Positions 26,469 through 34,492 of a stretch of DNA of 49,845 nucleotides are shown here, piece after piece. A program made the position numbers and the translations under genes. Below the pieces are notes generated by a model, which did no database searches, was not told the DNA's origin, and saw only the letters and a list, made by a program, of their open reading frames with translations. Source of the stretch: an uncultured Chloroflexota bacterium (lineage in GTDB: Bacteria > Chloroflexota > UBA11872 > UBA12225); NCBI GenBank assembly GCA_902805635.1, contig CADCTC010000131.1, positions 1 to 49,845 on the forward strand, read 5' to 3'. The stretch's first letter is position 1. The number at the start of each line of letters is the position of its first letter.

Positions 26469-27302
26469 TCAGGGCGTGAGCCGGTACCCCACCCACGGAA
26501 TACTCTGGACGTAGCGCGATGCTATGCGGTCGCCGGCACCCTTGGCCGGTGACGCGGCGGTCTGGGAGGCCGCAGGCTCGATCTTCTCCTTCAGCCGGTG
26601 CACCAACCGGTGCAGCATGTTCGGCTCCCACCGTCCGTGCCCCCAGATCGCATCGCCCAGCTCCTCGCGCGTGCAGACACGATCTTTGTGCTCCCACAGG
26701 TAGACCACCAGCGCGAACTCCTGCGCCGAGAGGCGGCGTTCCGGCTCACGCCCACCGATCCACACCTTATGGATGGGCGGATCGACGCGCAGCGCATCAT
26801 CCGGTCCCGGTGTTGCTGCCGGCGGCGCCATCGCCGATCCCGAGTCATGCAGCGTGCCATCCTCAGCTGCGAGAGAGGCGGGCTCCTGCGCGCCGTGATC
26901 CAGGTTGCCGTGCCACTCGAACACTTGCGTGTCCTCGCCGGGTTTCCCATCTGTCAGGCACTGGATGCGCACGTCCGTGATGGCGATCACGTCGCCCGGC
27001 CGCAGCGCCACATCGCCCACTACCCGCTTTCCGTTCACCGCCACGCCGTTGCGGCTGCCCAGGTCCACCAGCCACACGCCGCCGGCCCGTCGTTCGATCC
27101 GCGCGTGGTGACGCGACACGTAGGGGCTGTTCAGACACACCGCGCTCTGCCCGTCCCGGCCAATCCCCAGGGGATCCAGCCCAATCGGCAGTACACGCTC
27201 CAACCCGCTGCCCTCTTTCACCACCAGCAGGTCTGGAGTGCCCGTGGTCGCCGCTCCGGGTGACTCAGGGGATTCCGAATCGCCGGGTGATTGTCCTGTC
27301 AT
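26469..27302 (-). CDS. FHA domain-winged helix (OmpR/PhoB-type) DNA-binding regulator
   Basis: About 277 residues. An FHA domain occupies about 22-115: GIGRDGQSAVCL, SPYVSRHHARIE and GSRNGVAVNGKRV carry the phosphothreonine-binding Arg, Ser-His and Asn. A linker of about 60 residues leads to a transcriptional-regulator C-terminal domain (about 180-277): LSAQEFALVVYLWEHKDRVCTREEL, LVHRLKEKIEP and the closing wing SIPWVGYRLTP. The fusion suggests DNA binding controlled by Ser/Thr phosphorylation; a Ser/Thr kinase is encoded at 42840. ATG 27302 or GTG 27305 starts the gene, facing away from the MOSC gene with about 27 nt between. Confidence 0.88.
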   Translation of the reverse strand: MTGQSPGDSESPESPGAATTGTPDLLVVKEGSGLERVLPIGLDPLGIGRDGQSAVCLNSPYVSRHHARIERRAGGVWLVDLGSRNGVAVNGKRVVGDVALRPGDVIAITDVRIQCLTDGKPGEDTQVFEWHGNLDHGAQEPASLAAEDGTLHDSGSAMAPPAATPGPDDALRVDPPIHKVWIGGREPERRLSAQEFALVVYLWEHKDRVCTREELGDAIWGHGRWEPNMLHRLVHRLKEKIEPAASQTAASPAKGAGDRIASRYVQSIPWVGYRLTP

Positions 27303-27331
27303 CACGTGCGCTACTTACCATACTCGCTCAT

Positions 27332-28048
27332 ATGCTTCCTCACACAAGTGCCCCGGGGCAGGACCCAGAACAGGACGGGTCCGCAGACCTCGTGCGGCTC
27401 GTCTCCGTAAACGTTGCCCAACCACAGGTGCTCGGCCGGCTCACCGTCCGCCGGCGCGAGGTCGCGGTAGTCAGTGCGATCGCCAAGCAACCCGTGCGTG
27501 TGGACACGCTGTACCTGGACTGGGAGAACTTGGAGGGCGACGGGCAGGCAGACCGTCGGGTGCATGGCGGCCCCGACAAGGCAGTGTATGCCTACCCGGC
27601 GGACCACTGGCCGCGCTGGCGCGAGGAGGAGGGACGCGACTTTGGCCCTGCCTCGTTCGGCGAGAACCTGACCGTAGCCGGCTGGACCGAAGCGGCCACC
27701 TGCATCGGCGATGTGTGGAGCTGGGGCGATGCGCTTCTAGCAATAGCACAACCGCGCAGCCCGTGCTTCAAGCTGGGGATGCACGCCGGCCGGCCGGGCA
27801 TAACCGAGCGACTGCAGGCTACCGGCCGCACCGGGTGGTACCTCCGCGTGTTCCGGCCGGGTCAGGTGCCTGTCGCCGGCCCCATCCGGATCGTCGAGCG
27901 ACATCCAGCGCGCATCGACGTGCTCCGCGCCCATCTGGCCACGGAGCCGGGCAGCATGACCGACGAGGAGCGACGCTACATCCTCACTCAGGCCCCTCTG
28001 GCGGATGCCTGGCAGCGCGCCATTCAGTACCAGCTGCAAGAGAACTAG
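27332..28048 (+). CDS. MOSC domain protein (YiiM-like)
   Basis: About 238 residues. The MOSC sulfur-carrier pattern is visible: GGPDKAVYAYPADHW, FGENLTVAG, GDALLAIAQPRSPCFKLG with the conserved Cys, and a C-terminal YiiM-type three-helix tail (MTDEERRYILTQAPLADAWQ). Such proteins bind molybdenum cofactor and act on hydroxylated or N-oxidised substrates. ATG 27332 has no ribosome site; TACCAT about 10-15 nt upstream may be a -10 element of a leaderless transcript. The frame continues upstream to 27260, overlapping the divergent FHA gene, which is less likely. Confidence 0.88.
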   Translation: MLPHTSAPGQDPEQDGSADLVRLVSVNVAQPQVLGRLTVRRREVAVVSAIAKQPVRVDTLYLDWENLEGDGQADRRVHGGPDKAVYAYPADHWPRWREEEGRDFGPASFGENLTVAGWTEAATCIGDVWSWGDALLAIAQPRSPCFKLGMHAGRPGITERLQATGRTGWYLRVFRPGQVPVAGPIRIVERHPARIDVLRAHLATEPGSMTDEERRYILTQAPLADAWQRAIQYQLQEN

Positions 28049-28123
28049 CACGCCCCACTCGATGGACTGGGAGTCCGGCAGCACCGCGGCTGCGCTCACT
28101 CCGCCAGCGGCTGGCCCCTACCG

Positions 28124-28345
28124 CTACTGCCCGCGTTCCATTCCCGCCTGATCCGCGCCGCGGGCCGCCAGGAACCGCCGCAGGTCTGTCTCACGCACCC
28201 GATACCCCGGCTGCCGCCCGCCCACCATCTGGCCTCGCAGCCCGCCCTCCCTGATCCATCGGCGCACGGTGTGCGGATCCACGTGCAGCTGCCTCACGAT
28301 GTCCTGCACTGTCAGCCATCGCTCTTCAAGCTTGCCTCCGGTCAT
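28124..28345 (-). CDS. Small excisionase-like helix-turn-helix protein
   Basis: About 73 residues with a MerR/excisionase-type fold: ERWLTVQDIVRQLHVDPHTVRRWIREGGLRGQMVGGRQPGYRVRETDLRRFL. This is the form found in stand-alone DNA-binding adaptors and excisionases. ATG 28345 begins MTGGKLEE; the frame extends to 28471 but the added part is Arg/Cys-rich and unlike protein. TACAGT about 10 nt before the ATG could be the -10 of a leaderless message. No integrase is nearby, so a phage role is not supported. Confidence 0.82.
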   Translation of the reverse strand: MTGGKLEERWLTVQDIVRQLHVDPHTVRRWIREGGLRGQMVGGRQPGYRVRETDLRRFLAARGADQAGMERGQ

Positions 28346-28476
28346 ACACCAGCACTGTAGAACACGGCGACGCGCGGCCAAAGTGCAGGTGTGCGTTAGG
28401 ATGGCACGCGTCGTGCGTTTCAACCTGGCCGGAGCGGCGTGCAAGCAAGGCACGTCTGCCAGAAAGGACACATCGC

Positions 28477-28740
28477 ATGCTTGATCCTGGAGGACTTATC
28501 GCCTGGCTGATCGTCGGAGCGATTGCTGGCTTTCTTGCCGGAAAGGTGATGAAGGGCGGCGGCTACGGGTTGATCGGCGACATCATCATGGGCATCATCG
28601 GCGCGTTTGTCGGTGGTTTCCTGGTCAGTATGCTCAATCTGGGCGAAATGGGCTTCATTGGCAGCATCGTGGTCGCCTTCATTGGCGCCTGCATCTTCAT
28701 CGCCATCGTGCGCGCGCTGCCGGGACGCTCGCCCGTCTAG
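28477..28740 (+). CDS. GlsB/YeaQ/YmgE family stress-response membrane protein
   Basis: An 87-residue, Gly-rich protein with three hydrophobic segments (LIAWLIVGAIAGFLAGKV, IIMGIIGAFVGGFLVSML, IGSIVVAFIGACIFIAIV), the full length of the transglycosylase-associated family. It lies in the cytoplasmic membrane; the function is poorly known and linked to stress. AAAGGA lies about 8 nt before ATG 28477. A strong bidirectional hairpin follows the gene. Confidence 0.95.
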   Translation: MLDPGGLIAWLIVGAIAGFLAGKVMKGGGYGLIGDIIMGIIGAFVGGFLVSMLNLGEMGFIGSIVVAFIGACIFIAIVRALPGRSPV

Positions 28741-28804
28741 CACTCTGGCCCGCTTAGTCCGCTGACACCGGCGGGCTCCTACCCCGCGGGCACCGCCGAT
28801 TCTC

Positions 28805-28842
28805 GCGAACAGGCTCCGGCACACCAGCCGGAGCCTGTTCGC
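28805..28842. terminator. Bidirectional terminator hairpin, 16-bp perfect stem
   Basis: GCGAACAGGCTCCGGC at 28805-28820 pairs perfectly with 28827-28842 around ACACCA. It lies between the ends of two convergent genes (28740 and 28858), the expected place for a shared terminator. T-tracts are lacking, as is common in high-GC genomes. Confidence 0.88.
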
Positions 28843-28857
28843 CGCCCTGCATGGAGG

Positions 28858-29598
28858 CTAATCGATCTCGCGGCCGTTGAGCTCGATCACGGCGCCACTC
28901 AGGCCCGACGCGCCGGGGGAGGTGAGGTAGAGCAGCGCGCCGGCGAACTCCTGGAGTGTCACCGCCGCCTGATAGTCGGCGGCACTCATTGACCGCCGCG
29001 CCTGATCGGTCGCAATGCCGCCCGCGACGAGGCAGTTGGCGCGGATGCCCTGAGACTTGTGGTCGCGCGCGATGCCCTTAGTCATGGCCACGATCGCCGC
29101 CTTGCACGCGCCGAACAGCGCGCGGCCCGGGCCAGGGTCCAGGGCGCTGCCGCCGGCCACGGTGACGATGTAGCCTTCGCCCTGTGCCAGCATGTGCGGC
29201 AGCACCGCCCGGCACGACGTGTACGCGGTCACCAGGCTGCCATCCACCTGCGCGCGGAGGTCGTCCAGCGACGTCTCGGCGAACGGCTTCCACGCGGTGC
29301 CGGCCTGTGCCAGGTCCACCGATGCATCGACTCGGCCGAACCGCTCCACCGCCGCCGCGACGGCGCGCTCCACCTGCGCCGGCTCGCGCAGGTCCGCCGT
29401 GAGCGGCAGCACGCGCTCCCCTGCCTCCGCCGGCAGCCGCTCCAGCTGCGCGTGCAGCCTCGCGCCGTCTCTTGCGAGCGCCGCCACCTGGTAGCCCGCA
29501 TCCAAGAACGTGCGCAGCACGGCTCCCGCCGTACGCGCCGTCGCTCCGGCGACGATTACCGTACGCTGCCTGCTGTCCTGCTTGCCGTCGTTCGCCAC
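28858..29598 (-). CDS. SDR-fold protein lacking the catalytic Tyr
   Basis: A 246-residue Rossmann SDR fold. The nucleotide loop reads GATARTAGA rather than TGxxxGIG, NNAG is replaced by DLAQAG, and the active-site YxxxK is FGACK (Phe162, Lys166). The Lys and the PGG-like region (LVAGGIATDQ) remain. Without Tyr, normal oxidoreductase catalysis is doubtful; it may bind nucleotide or use another residue. GTG 29598 is preceded by GGGAGGGAG at a good distance. It is divergent from the NIPSNAP gene across a repeat-bearing promoter region. Confidence 0.85.
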   Translation of the reverse strand: MANDGKQDSRQRTVIVAGATARTAGAVLRTFLDAGYQVAALARDGARLHAQLERLPAEAGERVLPLTADLREPAQVERAVAAAVERFGRVDASVDLAQAGTAWKPFAETSLDDLRAQVDGSLVTAYTSCRAVLPHMLAQGEGYIVTVAGGSALDPGPGRALFGACKAAIVAMTKGIARDHKSQGIRANCLVAGGIATDQARRSMSAADYQAAVTLQEFAGALLYLTSPGASGLSGAVIELNGREID

Positions 29599-29628
29599 GT
29601 CAGCTCCCTCCCTGCTGTAGTAGCACGC

Positions 29629-29664
29629 GCCACAACCGCGGCCACAACTGTGGCCACAACCGCG
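29629..29664. repeat. Three tandem 12-bp repeats containing a palindrome
   Basis: GCCACAACCGCG occurs at 29629-29640 and 29653-29664, with GCCACAACTGTG between them at 29641-29652. The middle copy creates a palindrome, GGCCACA-AC-TGTGGCC, at 29640-29655. The array lies about midway between divergent starts at 29598 and 29702, so it is a candidate operator. Confidence 0.75.
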
Positions 29665-29701
29665 GGCGCGCCACGCCTCCGTCCGCTAGCATCAGCGTCA
29701 T

Positions 29702-30022
29702 ATGGCCGTGTATGAGCTGCGCACCTACGACATCCATCCGGGCAAGATGGCGGGCATTGAGGCCCGTTTCAGGGACCACACACTGGCGCTATTGAAGAAG
29801 CACGGCGTAGAGGTCGTAGGTTTCTGGAAGCGCCACGACGCGGACCAGCTGGTCTACCTTTGCAAGTTCGAGCGCGAGGAGCAGATCAAGCAGGCGTGGG
29901 ACGCCTTCCGTGCCGACCCCGCCTGGCTCAAGGCCAAGGAGGAGAGCGAGCGCGACGGCCCCCTCACCGCCAAGGTCACCAGCGTGGTGCTGCACCCCAC
30001 GCTCGGTTCCGCGCTGGCGTAG
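29702..30022 (+). CDS. NIPSNAP family protein
   Basis: A 106-residue single-domain member. YELRTYDIHPGKMAGIEARF, VVGFWKRHDADQLVYLCKF and AFRADPAWLKAKEES match the dimeric alpha-beta barrel family. The biochemical role in bacteria is unclear. No ribosome site precedes ATG 29702, but TAGCAT about 10 nt upstream fits a leaderless promoter. Confidence 0.93.
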   Translation: MAVYELRTYDIHPGKMAGIEARFRDHTLALLKKHGVEVVGFWKRHDADQLVYLCKFEREEQIKQAWDAFRADPAWLKAKEESERDGPLTAKVTSVVLHPTLGSALA

Positions 30023-30045
30023 CACGGCGGCTGCTGCCGCTGTGC

Positions 30046-30936
30046 TTACCGAACCTCCAGCGCCGCGTGGTATGCGGCGTACGTGGTAGTGTCCATGCCG
30101 AGCGCTGTGGCGCGCCGGAGGATGGATTCGGTGATCTGCATCCCGGGGTCCTCGCGAGTGCTGGAGTGGTCGTGGGTGCAGAAGGAGAAGGTTAGGCCTT
30201 CGTGCGCCGCGCGCTCCATGTAGGGGAAGGTGCCGTCCAGAAAGCCCTGGAAGTTGGTCCAGCCCACCGTCTTGCGCAGCGAGATGTCCTGCCAGCCGTG
30301 GATGGGCACCTCCAGCACAGCGGGGAAACCCTGTGGCGCATACCAGAATGGCTGCACGTCCAACTCCACGGGCTGCCAGTCTCTTTCATTGCGGCCCCAG
30401 GTGCGGGTGAAGCGGATGCCTTCCTCCCAGAGGATCTGCAGGATGTCATGGCGGTCCACCAGGCCGCGGTAGTAGCAGTAGGGGCCGGTGAGGCCGCGGC
30501 ACTCTACCCCGTACTCGTCGCGCAGCAGGTCTGAGGTGCGACGCACCTCGTCACGGATCTGGTCGAGGGTGCCGCCCTTGAAGAAGCGAACGCCCTCGTC
30601 CGGGTCTTCTATGCACACGCTCTTTAGCAGGACGTGGTTATAGGTGTGCTGCTGGAGATCGAACAGCGGATGTCGGGCGAAGGGGCGCAGCTCATCTCGG
30701 TTGAGTGCGACGGTGCGGCCGCACAGGAAGAAGGTGGCGGGGACGCCAGTAGCCTCATGAATCTCGAGCACGCGGCGGAGGAACGGGCGCGTGACGTCCA
30801 CATTGCCCGACTCCACGTCGTACCCGATGAGAAACGTGCCGTTGGCCGCGGGCTGCGCGGCGCGATGGGCATCCACCACGCCGTGGTTGGTGGTCGGGAT
30901 GCCAAGGACAGCGGAGGCAGAGGTCGCAGTGGTCAC
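30046..30936 (-). CDS. Polysaccharide deacetylase-like (NodB/CE4) protein
   Basis: A 296-residue protein with a NodB-like barrel. Asp40 in IGYDVE, the HxxxH metal motif HTYNH (His 97 and 101), FFLCG, and a late motif SFCTHDHSS (about 250) are present. The usual paired Asp of CE4 enzymes is reduced to DVE, so the catalytic base may differ. No signal peptide is seen, suggesting a cytosolic role. GAAGGAGT lies about 7 nt before GTG 30936. Confidence 0.85.
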   Translation of the reverse strand: MTTATSASAVLGIPTTNHGVVDAHRAAQPAANGTFLIGYDVESGNVDVTRPFLRRVLEIHEATGVPATFFLCGRTVALNRDELRPFARHPLFDLQQHTYNHVLLKSVCIEDPDEGVRFFKGGTLDQIRDEVRRTSDLLRDEYGVECRGLTGPYCYYRGLVDRHDILQILWEEGIRFTRTWGRNERDWQPVELDVQPFWYAPQGFPAVLEVPIHGWQDISLRKTVGWTNFQGFLDGTFPYMERAAHEGLTFSFCTHDHSSTREDPGMQITESILRRATALGMDTTTYAAYHAALEVR

Positions 30937-31057
30937 GGTCGTACTCCTTCAGTCAGACGGTGAACGTCAATATCACTCAGGCGCCGGCCGCTCCCGCCAT
31001 GACGATGCCGGTGATCGTGGACGCTGGGGGAGGAACAAACCACTTCGTCCGTCGACG

Positions 31058-31834
31058 TTAGCGAGGGACGCACACAGCTTTGCCGGCGTACAGGCTGATG
31101 CCAGCTGAGCCGCGATCGCCCCGAAAGGTCAGCGGCCCGACCAGCCTGCCCGACGATGGGAGCGAGGTTCCGGGGGCGACCAGACGGGCGACGAAAGCGT
31201 CGAGATCGTCCGCGTTCGCTTGGTGCCGCCTCTCACTGGTGACCCCGGGGGTGCGGAACTCGTGCGCCAGCCATGCCACCTGGTGAGCGCCATGTGTCTG
31301 GGCGGCCAGGACCGCAGCACCCAAGGCGTGAAGCAGCTGGTAGCGCAAGCCGCCCACCTCCTCCGGTTCCGCCCCGAGCACCCATGCGCACAGCGACTCC
31401 ACGCGCTCGGCAGCCCGCGAGCGGGGGTTCTCCGAGCGCATAGCCCGAGCCTTTGCCAGCCGCTGGGCGATGGTGTCGCCGAACGGCTCATCGGCCTTGC
31501 CCTCGATGTCAAGCAGCGCCCTCTCGCCGCCGCATCGCCCGATCACCAACAGGTCATGGTTCCGGGTGTTCCCGCGCAGGTTGTCGAGCGGCGTTTTCAC
31601 TTCCGCAATCGCCTGCTCTGGATCGAACTCAGCGAAAGCGGCATGAGTGGCCAGCACCGAGGCGACCTCATCGGGTACACGGCCACCCATCCAACGGCAG
31701 GCGAGCTCCATCGCGCTCCGCCCCTCCCGCCACTGGCGCTCGCCTCCGGCGGGAGGGGCCACACTGAGCCATTCCTCCACGCTGTGGATCGGCTGATCCG
31801 AGCGGTTGACCACTCCAAAAGTCTGCCCAGTCAT
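31058..31834 (-). CDS. DUF6946-like protein with nuclease-type core motif
   Basis: A 258-residue protein of the kind now grouped as DUF6946. Features are EEWLSVAPPAG, AMELACRWM, IAEVKTPLDN, NHDLLVIGRCGGERALLDIEGKADEPFG and LRYQLLHALGAAVLAAQ. The pattern NHDLLV...LLDIEGKADE resembles a PD-(D/E)xK core, which suggests a nuclease-like fold. A role in DNA cleavage or defence is inference. No methylase or defence gene is adjacent. The family call is from memory of its motifs. Confidence 0.65.
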   Translation of the reverse strand: MTGQTFGVVNRSDQPIHSVEEWLSVAPPAGGERQWREGRSAMELACRWMGGRVPDEVASVLATHAAFAEFDPEQAIAEVKTPLDNLRGNTRNHDLLVIGRCGGERALLDIEGKADEPFGDTIAQRLAKARAMRSENPRSRAAERVESLCAWVLGAEPEEVGGLRYQLLHALGAAVLAAQTHGAHQVAWLAHEFRTPGVTSERRHQANADDLDAFVARLVAPGTSLPSSGRLVGPLTFRGDRGSAGISLYAGKAVCVPR

Positions 31835-31952
31835 CCTGCGCCGCCGTCACTCCCCCACTGCATGTCTTGAGCATCCAGCCCCATGAAGATGGGCCAGTGT
31901 ACACACGTAGTTGCGTCCAGAAGTACTCGCGGCTCACCCGCGCCTATGGAGA

Positions 31953-32438
31953 CTAGCCCGGCCCTCTGCCGGTGAGCGTTGCGGCGGTGAGCGTGCCGCA
32001 GGCACGGCACGCAGCATCGTGGACTGTCACCGGCGCGCCACAGCCGCGACACGCCCACGCTTCCGTTCCGCGCACGGCCCCTGCGCCGGCAACGTCTCCG
32101 CGAGTGGCGGCGGTCATCCGGTCATACACGCGAAATAGCCTCGCCATGATCGCCAGCAACGTGGCCGTCGCCGCCACTGCGGCCGCGAATGCGATCCATC
32201 GTTGATCGGGGTCAGGGAACACGTCCTGCACGAACCCAAATGTGGCCAGGAACACGGCCAGCGGAACCGCCCCGAAGCCCATCGCCCAGGCCACCGGCCC
32301 TAACGTCAGCAGGAGCAGTGTGCGCATTGGTGGAGCCAGTCCCCCCGTTACCGTGATCAGGACCAGGTCCCGCAGGACCTGGTCCCGCAGGACCAGGTCC
32401 CGCAATGGATCGACGTCGGTTGTGCCATTCTGCCACAC
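31953..32438 (-). CDS. Small membrane protein with C-terminal zinc ribbon
   Basis: Up to 161 residues. Two hydrophobic helices (TLLLLTLGPVAWAMGFGAVP, IAFAAAVAATATLLAIMARL) are followed by a cytosolic zinc ribbon, CRGCGAPV and CRACGT. The start is uncertain. From GTG 32438 the protein begins with a repeated peptide LRDLVLRDQVLRDLVL encoded by a 15-bp tandem repeat. From ATG 32327 the repeat becomes 5' leader and the protein starts MRTLLLLTL. The role is unknown. Confidence 0.65.
   Translation of the reverse strand: MWQNGTTDVDPLRDLVLRDQVLRDLVLITVTGGLAPPMRTLLLLTLGPVAWAMGFGAVPLAVFLATFGFVQDVFPDPDQRWIAFAAAVAATATLLAIMARLFRVYDRMTAATRGDVAGAGAVRGTEAWACRGCGAPVTVHDAACRACGTLTAATLTGRGPG
32361..32404. repeat. 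Three 15-bp units forming alternative hairpins
   Basis: Units at 32361-32375, 32376-32390 and 32391-32404 differ only in the fifth base and at the last unit's end. GACCAGGTCC (32361-32370) pairs with 32375-32384; 32376-32385 pairs equally with 32390-32399. Each stem is 10 bp with a CGCA loop, and the two exclude each other. They lie at the 5' end or leader of the zinc-ribbon membrane gene. Confidence 0.8.
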
Positions 32439-32638
32439 CTAAGCGGCTAGCGAGCACAATCAGCCAGCCTTCACCTGGGTTCACGTCCCGGGTCCAGTGG
32501 AGGAGCGATAGTGGACACCGGGGCACCGCTGTTTGCCACGGTAACTTGTAGCGACGCCATGTGTGGCTGATGGCAGCACTGTCTCCGGCCGCCAAGAACG
32601 GTCGTTTGCAGCCATATCACGCCCGATGGAGTGCGCGG

Positions 32639-34492
32639 ATGGCCGAGAACGTGACAATTCTGATCCCAAGCCGCCCGGACCGCCGGCTTGACCTGGCGCA
32701 CCTGCAGCTCGCGCGGCAGGTGCTGGCGCCGGCGGCGCTGCTGGGCTGGGCGGCGGATACGCTGTTCTACGGCAAGCTGCCAGGGATCTCGGTGCTGCTG
32801 TTCGCGCTGCTGTTCGCGCTGCTGGCGCTGACGGTGCTGGACGGTGTGGCCCGGCGCGTGTCCGCGCCGGTGGAGCGGCGCATCCTCTGGCTGGCGGCGC
32901 CGCTGCTGTTCTTTGCTGGCATGGTGGCGGTGCGCGCCAATGGCGTGCTGACGGTACTCAACCTTGGCGCCACTGTCGCGCTGGGCTGTCTGCTGGCGTT
33001 CTTCTACGCCGGTGGCCGCGTGGAGGCGTTGGGCCTGCTCGGTTATCCAGCGGCGATGGCCATGTCGCTGGCCGGCATGGCGCGCCGGCCCGCGCCCGTG
33101 GTGGCTACCGCCGGTCGGGCCGCGGCCCGGCAGCGGCGGCGCGTGGCCCGCGCGCTACCCGTCGTGCGTGGCGCGCTCCTGGCGTTGCCGGTGCTGATCG
33201 TGTTCACCGCCTTACTCAGCTCCGCGGACGCCGTCTTTGCGCGCTACGTGGATGACGTCTTCGGTATCGACCTGCTGTCGAACGCACCGCAGCGCCTGTG
33301 GCGCCTTTCGATCGCGCTAGGTGTCACGTGGCTGGCAGCCGGCGCCTTGCTGGTGGCGCTGCGTCGTCTGCCCGCTGCCGTTGCCACACCAGTGCCGGTG
33401 GCTTCTCTGGAAAATGCCCTCGATCCAGTTGAGGCTTTCCAGAAGGACGCCGAGGGGGACGCCGAGGGGGACGCCGAAGGGGATGCTGAGGGGGATGCCC
33501 CAGTCTTGCCCGGCGCGCGCGTGTCGCGGCCGCCGCTCCTGACCAACCTCAGGCTGGGGTTCGGCGAGGCCGCCACCGTGCTGGCGCTGGTGGACGCGCT
33601 GTTCGCCGTCTTCGTCTGGGTGCAGCTCGCGTACCTCTTCAGTGGAGAGGCCGCCCGCACCCTGCACTTCGAGGACTACCGCCACTACGCTCGCCGCGGC
33701 TTCGGCGAGCTGCTGGCCGTGTCCGGGTTGACGCTGTTGCTGATCGTCGGCCTGCGGGCTCTGGCGTGGGGCCGCGAGTGGCACTGGTGGCGCGGCTGGC
33801 GCCGGCTGGGCAGCTGCAGCGGCCTAAGCCGCCAGAGCGGCCAGAGTGGCTCGGACGGTAGGCGCAGCCAGGGTGGTTCGGCTACTCGTCGTTTCCCAGT
33901 GGCGTGCGACTTGTACTGGCCCGTGGACCGGCGTACGCAGGCGTTCAACGCACTGTGCACCGTCCTAATTGGCCTGACGCTGGTCATCCTGGCGTCTGCC
34001 TTCCGGCGCATGGGGGCCTGGGAGCAGGTGGAGTTCTATATCAACACCGGTACGCGCCTGTACGTGCGCTGGAGCATCATCTGGCTGGCGCTGGCGTATG
34101 CCTGGCTCACCGCCACGCTGTGGCTGCGGCCGGACCGCTTCGCCATCGGCGCGTTCGTCGCGTCGCTCGGCTTCCTCGCCAGCGTCAATCTTCAGGACCC
34201 GGACGCCGGTGTAGCCGCCGCCAACCTCGCGCGGCGCGACGAGCTCTCCGTGCGCTACGTCCACCTGCTCTCTGACGACGCCGTACCCGCCCTGGCCGCG
34301 GGGCTGGTAGACCACACAACGCCCCCTGAGGTGCGCGAGCGACTGCGCCAGGACCTGGCGGCGCGCCTGGAGCAGCTCTCCGGCGCCGAGACTGGCGCGT
34401 TGGTCACCTGGGCGGACTGGCCGGCCCTCCACGTCGCGCGCTGGCGCGCTCGTGAGGCGCTCCTGGCCCTCCGCCGGGACGGCGCCATATAG
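32639..34492 (+). CDS. DUF4173 (DUF4153-like) polytopic membrane protein
   Basis: About 617 residues with around ten hydrophobic helices. The C-terminal half carries the family pattern: LADALFAVFVWVQLAYLF-like helix, HFEDYRHYARRGFGELLAVSGLTLL, VEFYINTGTRLYVRWSIIWLALAYAW and FLASVNLQDPDAGVAAANLAR. Two poorly conserved loops are inserted: the DAEG repeats near residues 270-287 and a Ser/Gly/Arg-rich loop near 395-420. The function is unknown; family members occur beside two-component systems. GGAG lies 8 nt before ATG 32639; the frame continues upstream but without homology. Confidence 0.85.
   Translation: MAENVTILIPSRPDRRLDLAHLQLARQVLAPAALLGWAADTLFYGKLPGISVLLFALLFALLALTVLDGVARRVSAPVERRILWLAAPLLFFAGMVAVRANGVLTVLNLGATVALGCLLAFFYAGGRVEALGLLGYPAAMAMSLAGMARRPAPVVATAGRAAARQRRRVARALPVVRGALLALPVLIVFTALLSSADAVFARYVDDVFGIDLLSNAPQRLWRLSIALGVTWLAAGALLVALRRLPAAVATPVPVASLENALDPVEAFQKDAEGDAEGDAEGDAEGDAPVLPGARVSRPPLLTNLRLGFGEAATVLALVDALFAVFVWVQLAYLFSGEAARTLHFEDYRHYARRGFGELLAVSGLTLLLIVGLRALAWGREWHWWRGWRRLGSCSGLSRQSGQSGSDGRRSQGGSATRRFPVACDLYWPVDRRTQAFNALCTVLIGLTLVILASAFRRMGAWEQVEFYINTGTRLYVRWSIIWLALAYAWLTATLWLRPDRFAIGAFVASLGFLASVNLQDPDAGVAAANLARRDELSVRYVHLLSDDAVPALAAGLVDHTTPPEVRERLRQDLAARLEQLSGAETGALVTWADWPALHVARWRAREALLALRRDGAI
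33446..33499 (+). repeat. 12-bp coding minisatellite (DAEG repeats)
   Basis: Four and a half copies of GACGCCGAGGGG, the last ones with silent changes (GAT, GCT, GAA), encode DAEGDAEGDAEGDAEGDA in a cytosolic loop of the DUF4173 protein. Silent drift indicates an older array than the perfect 9-bp one at 22818. Confidence 0.9.
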
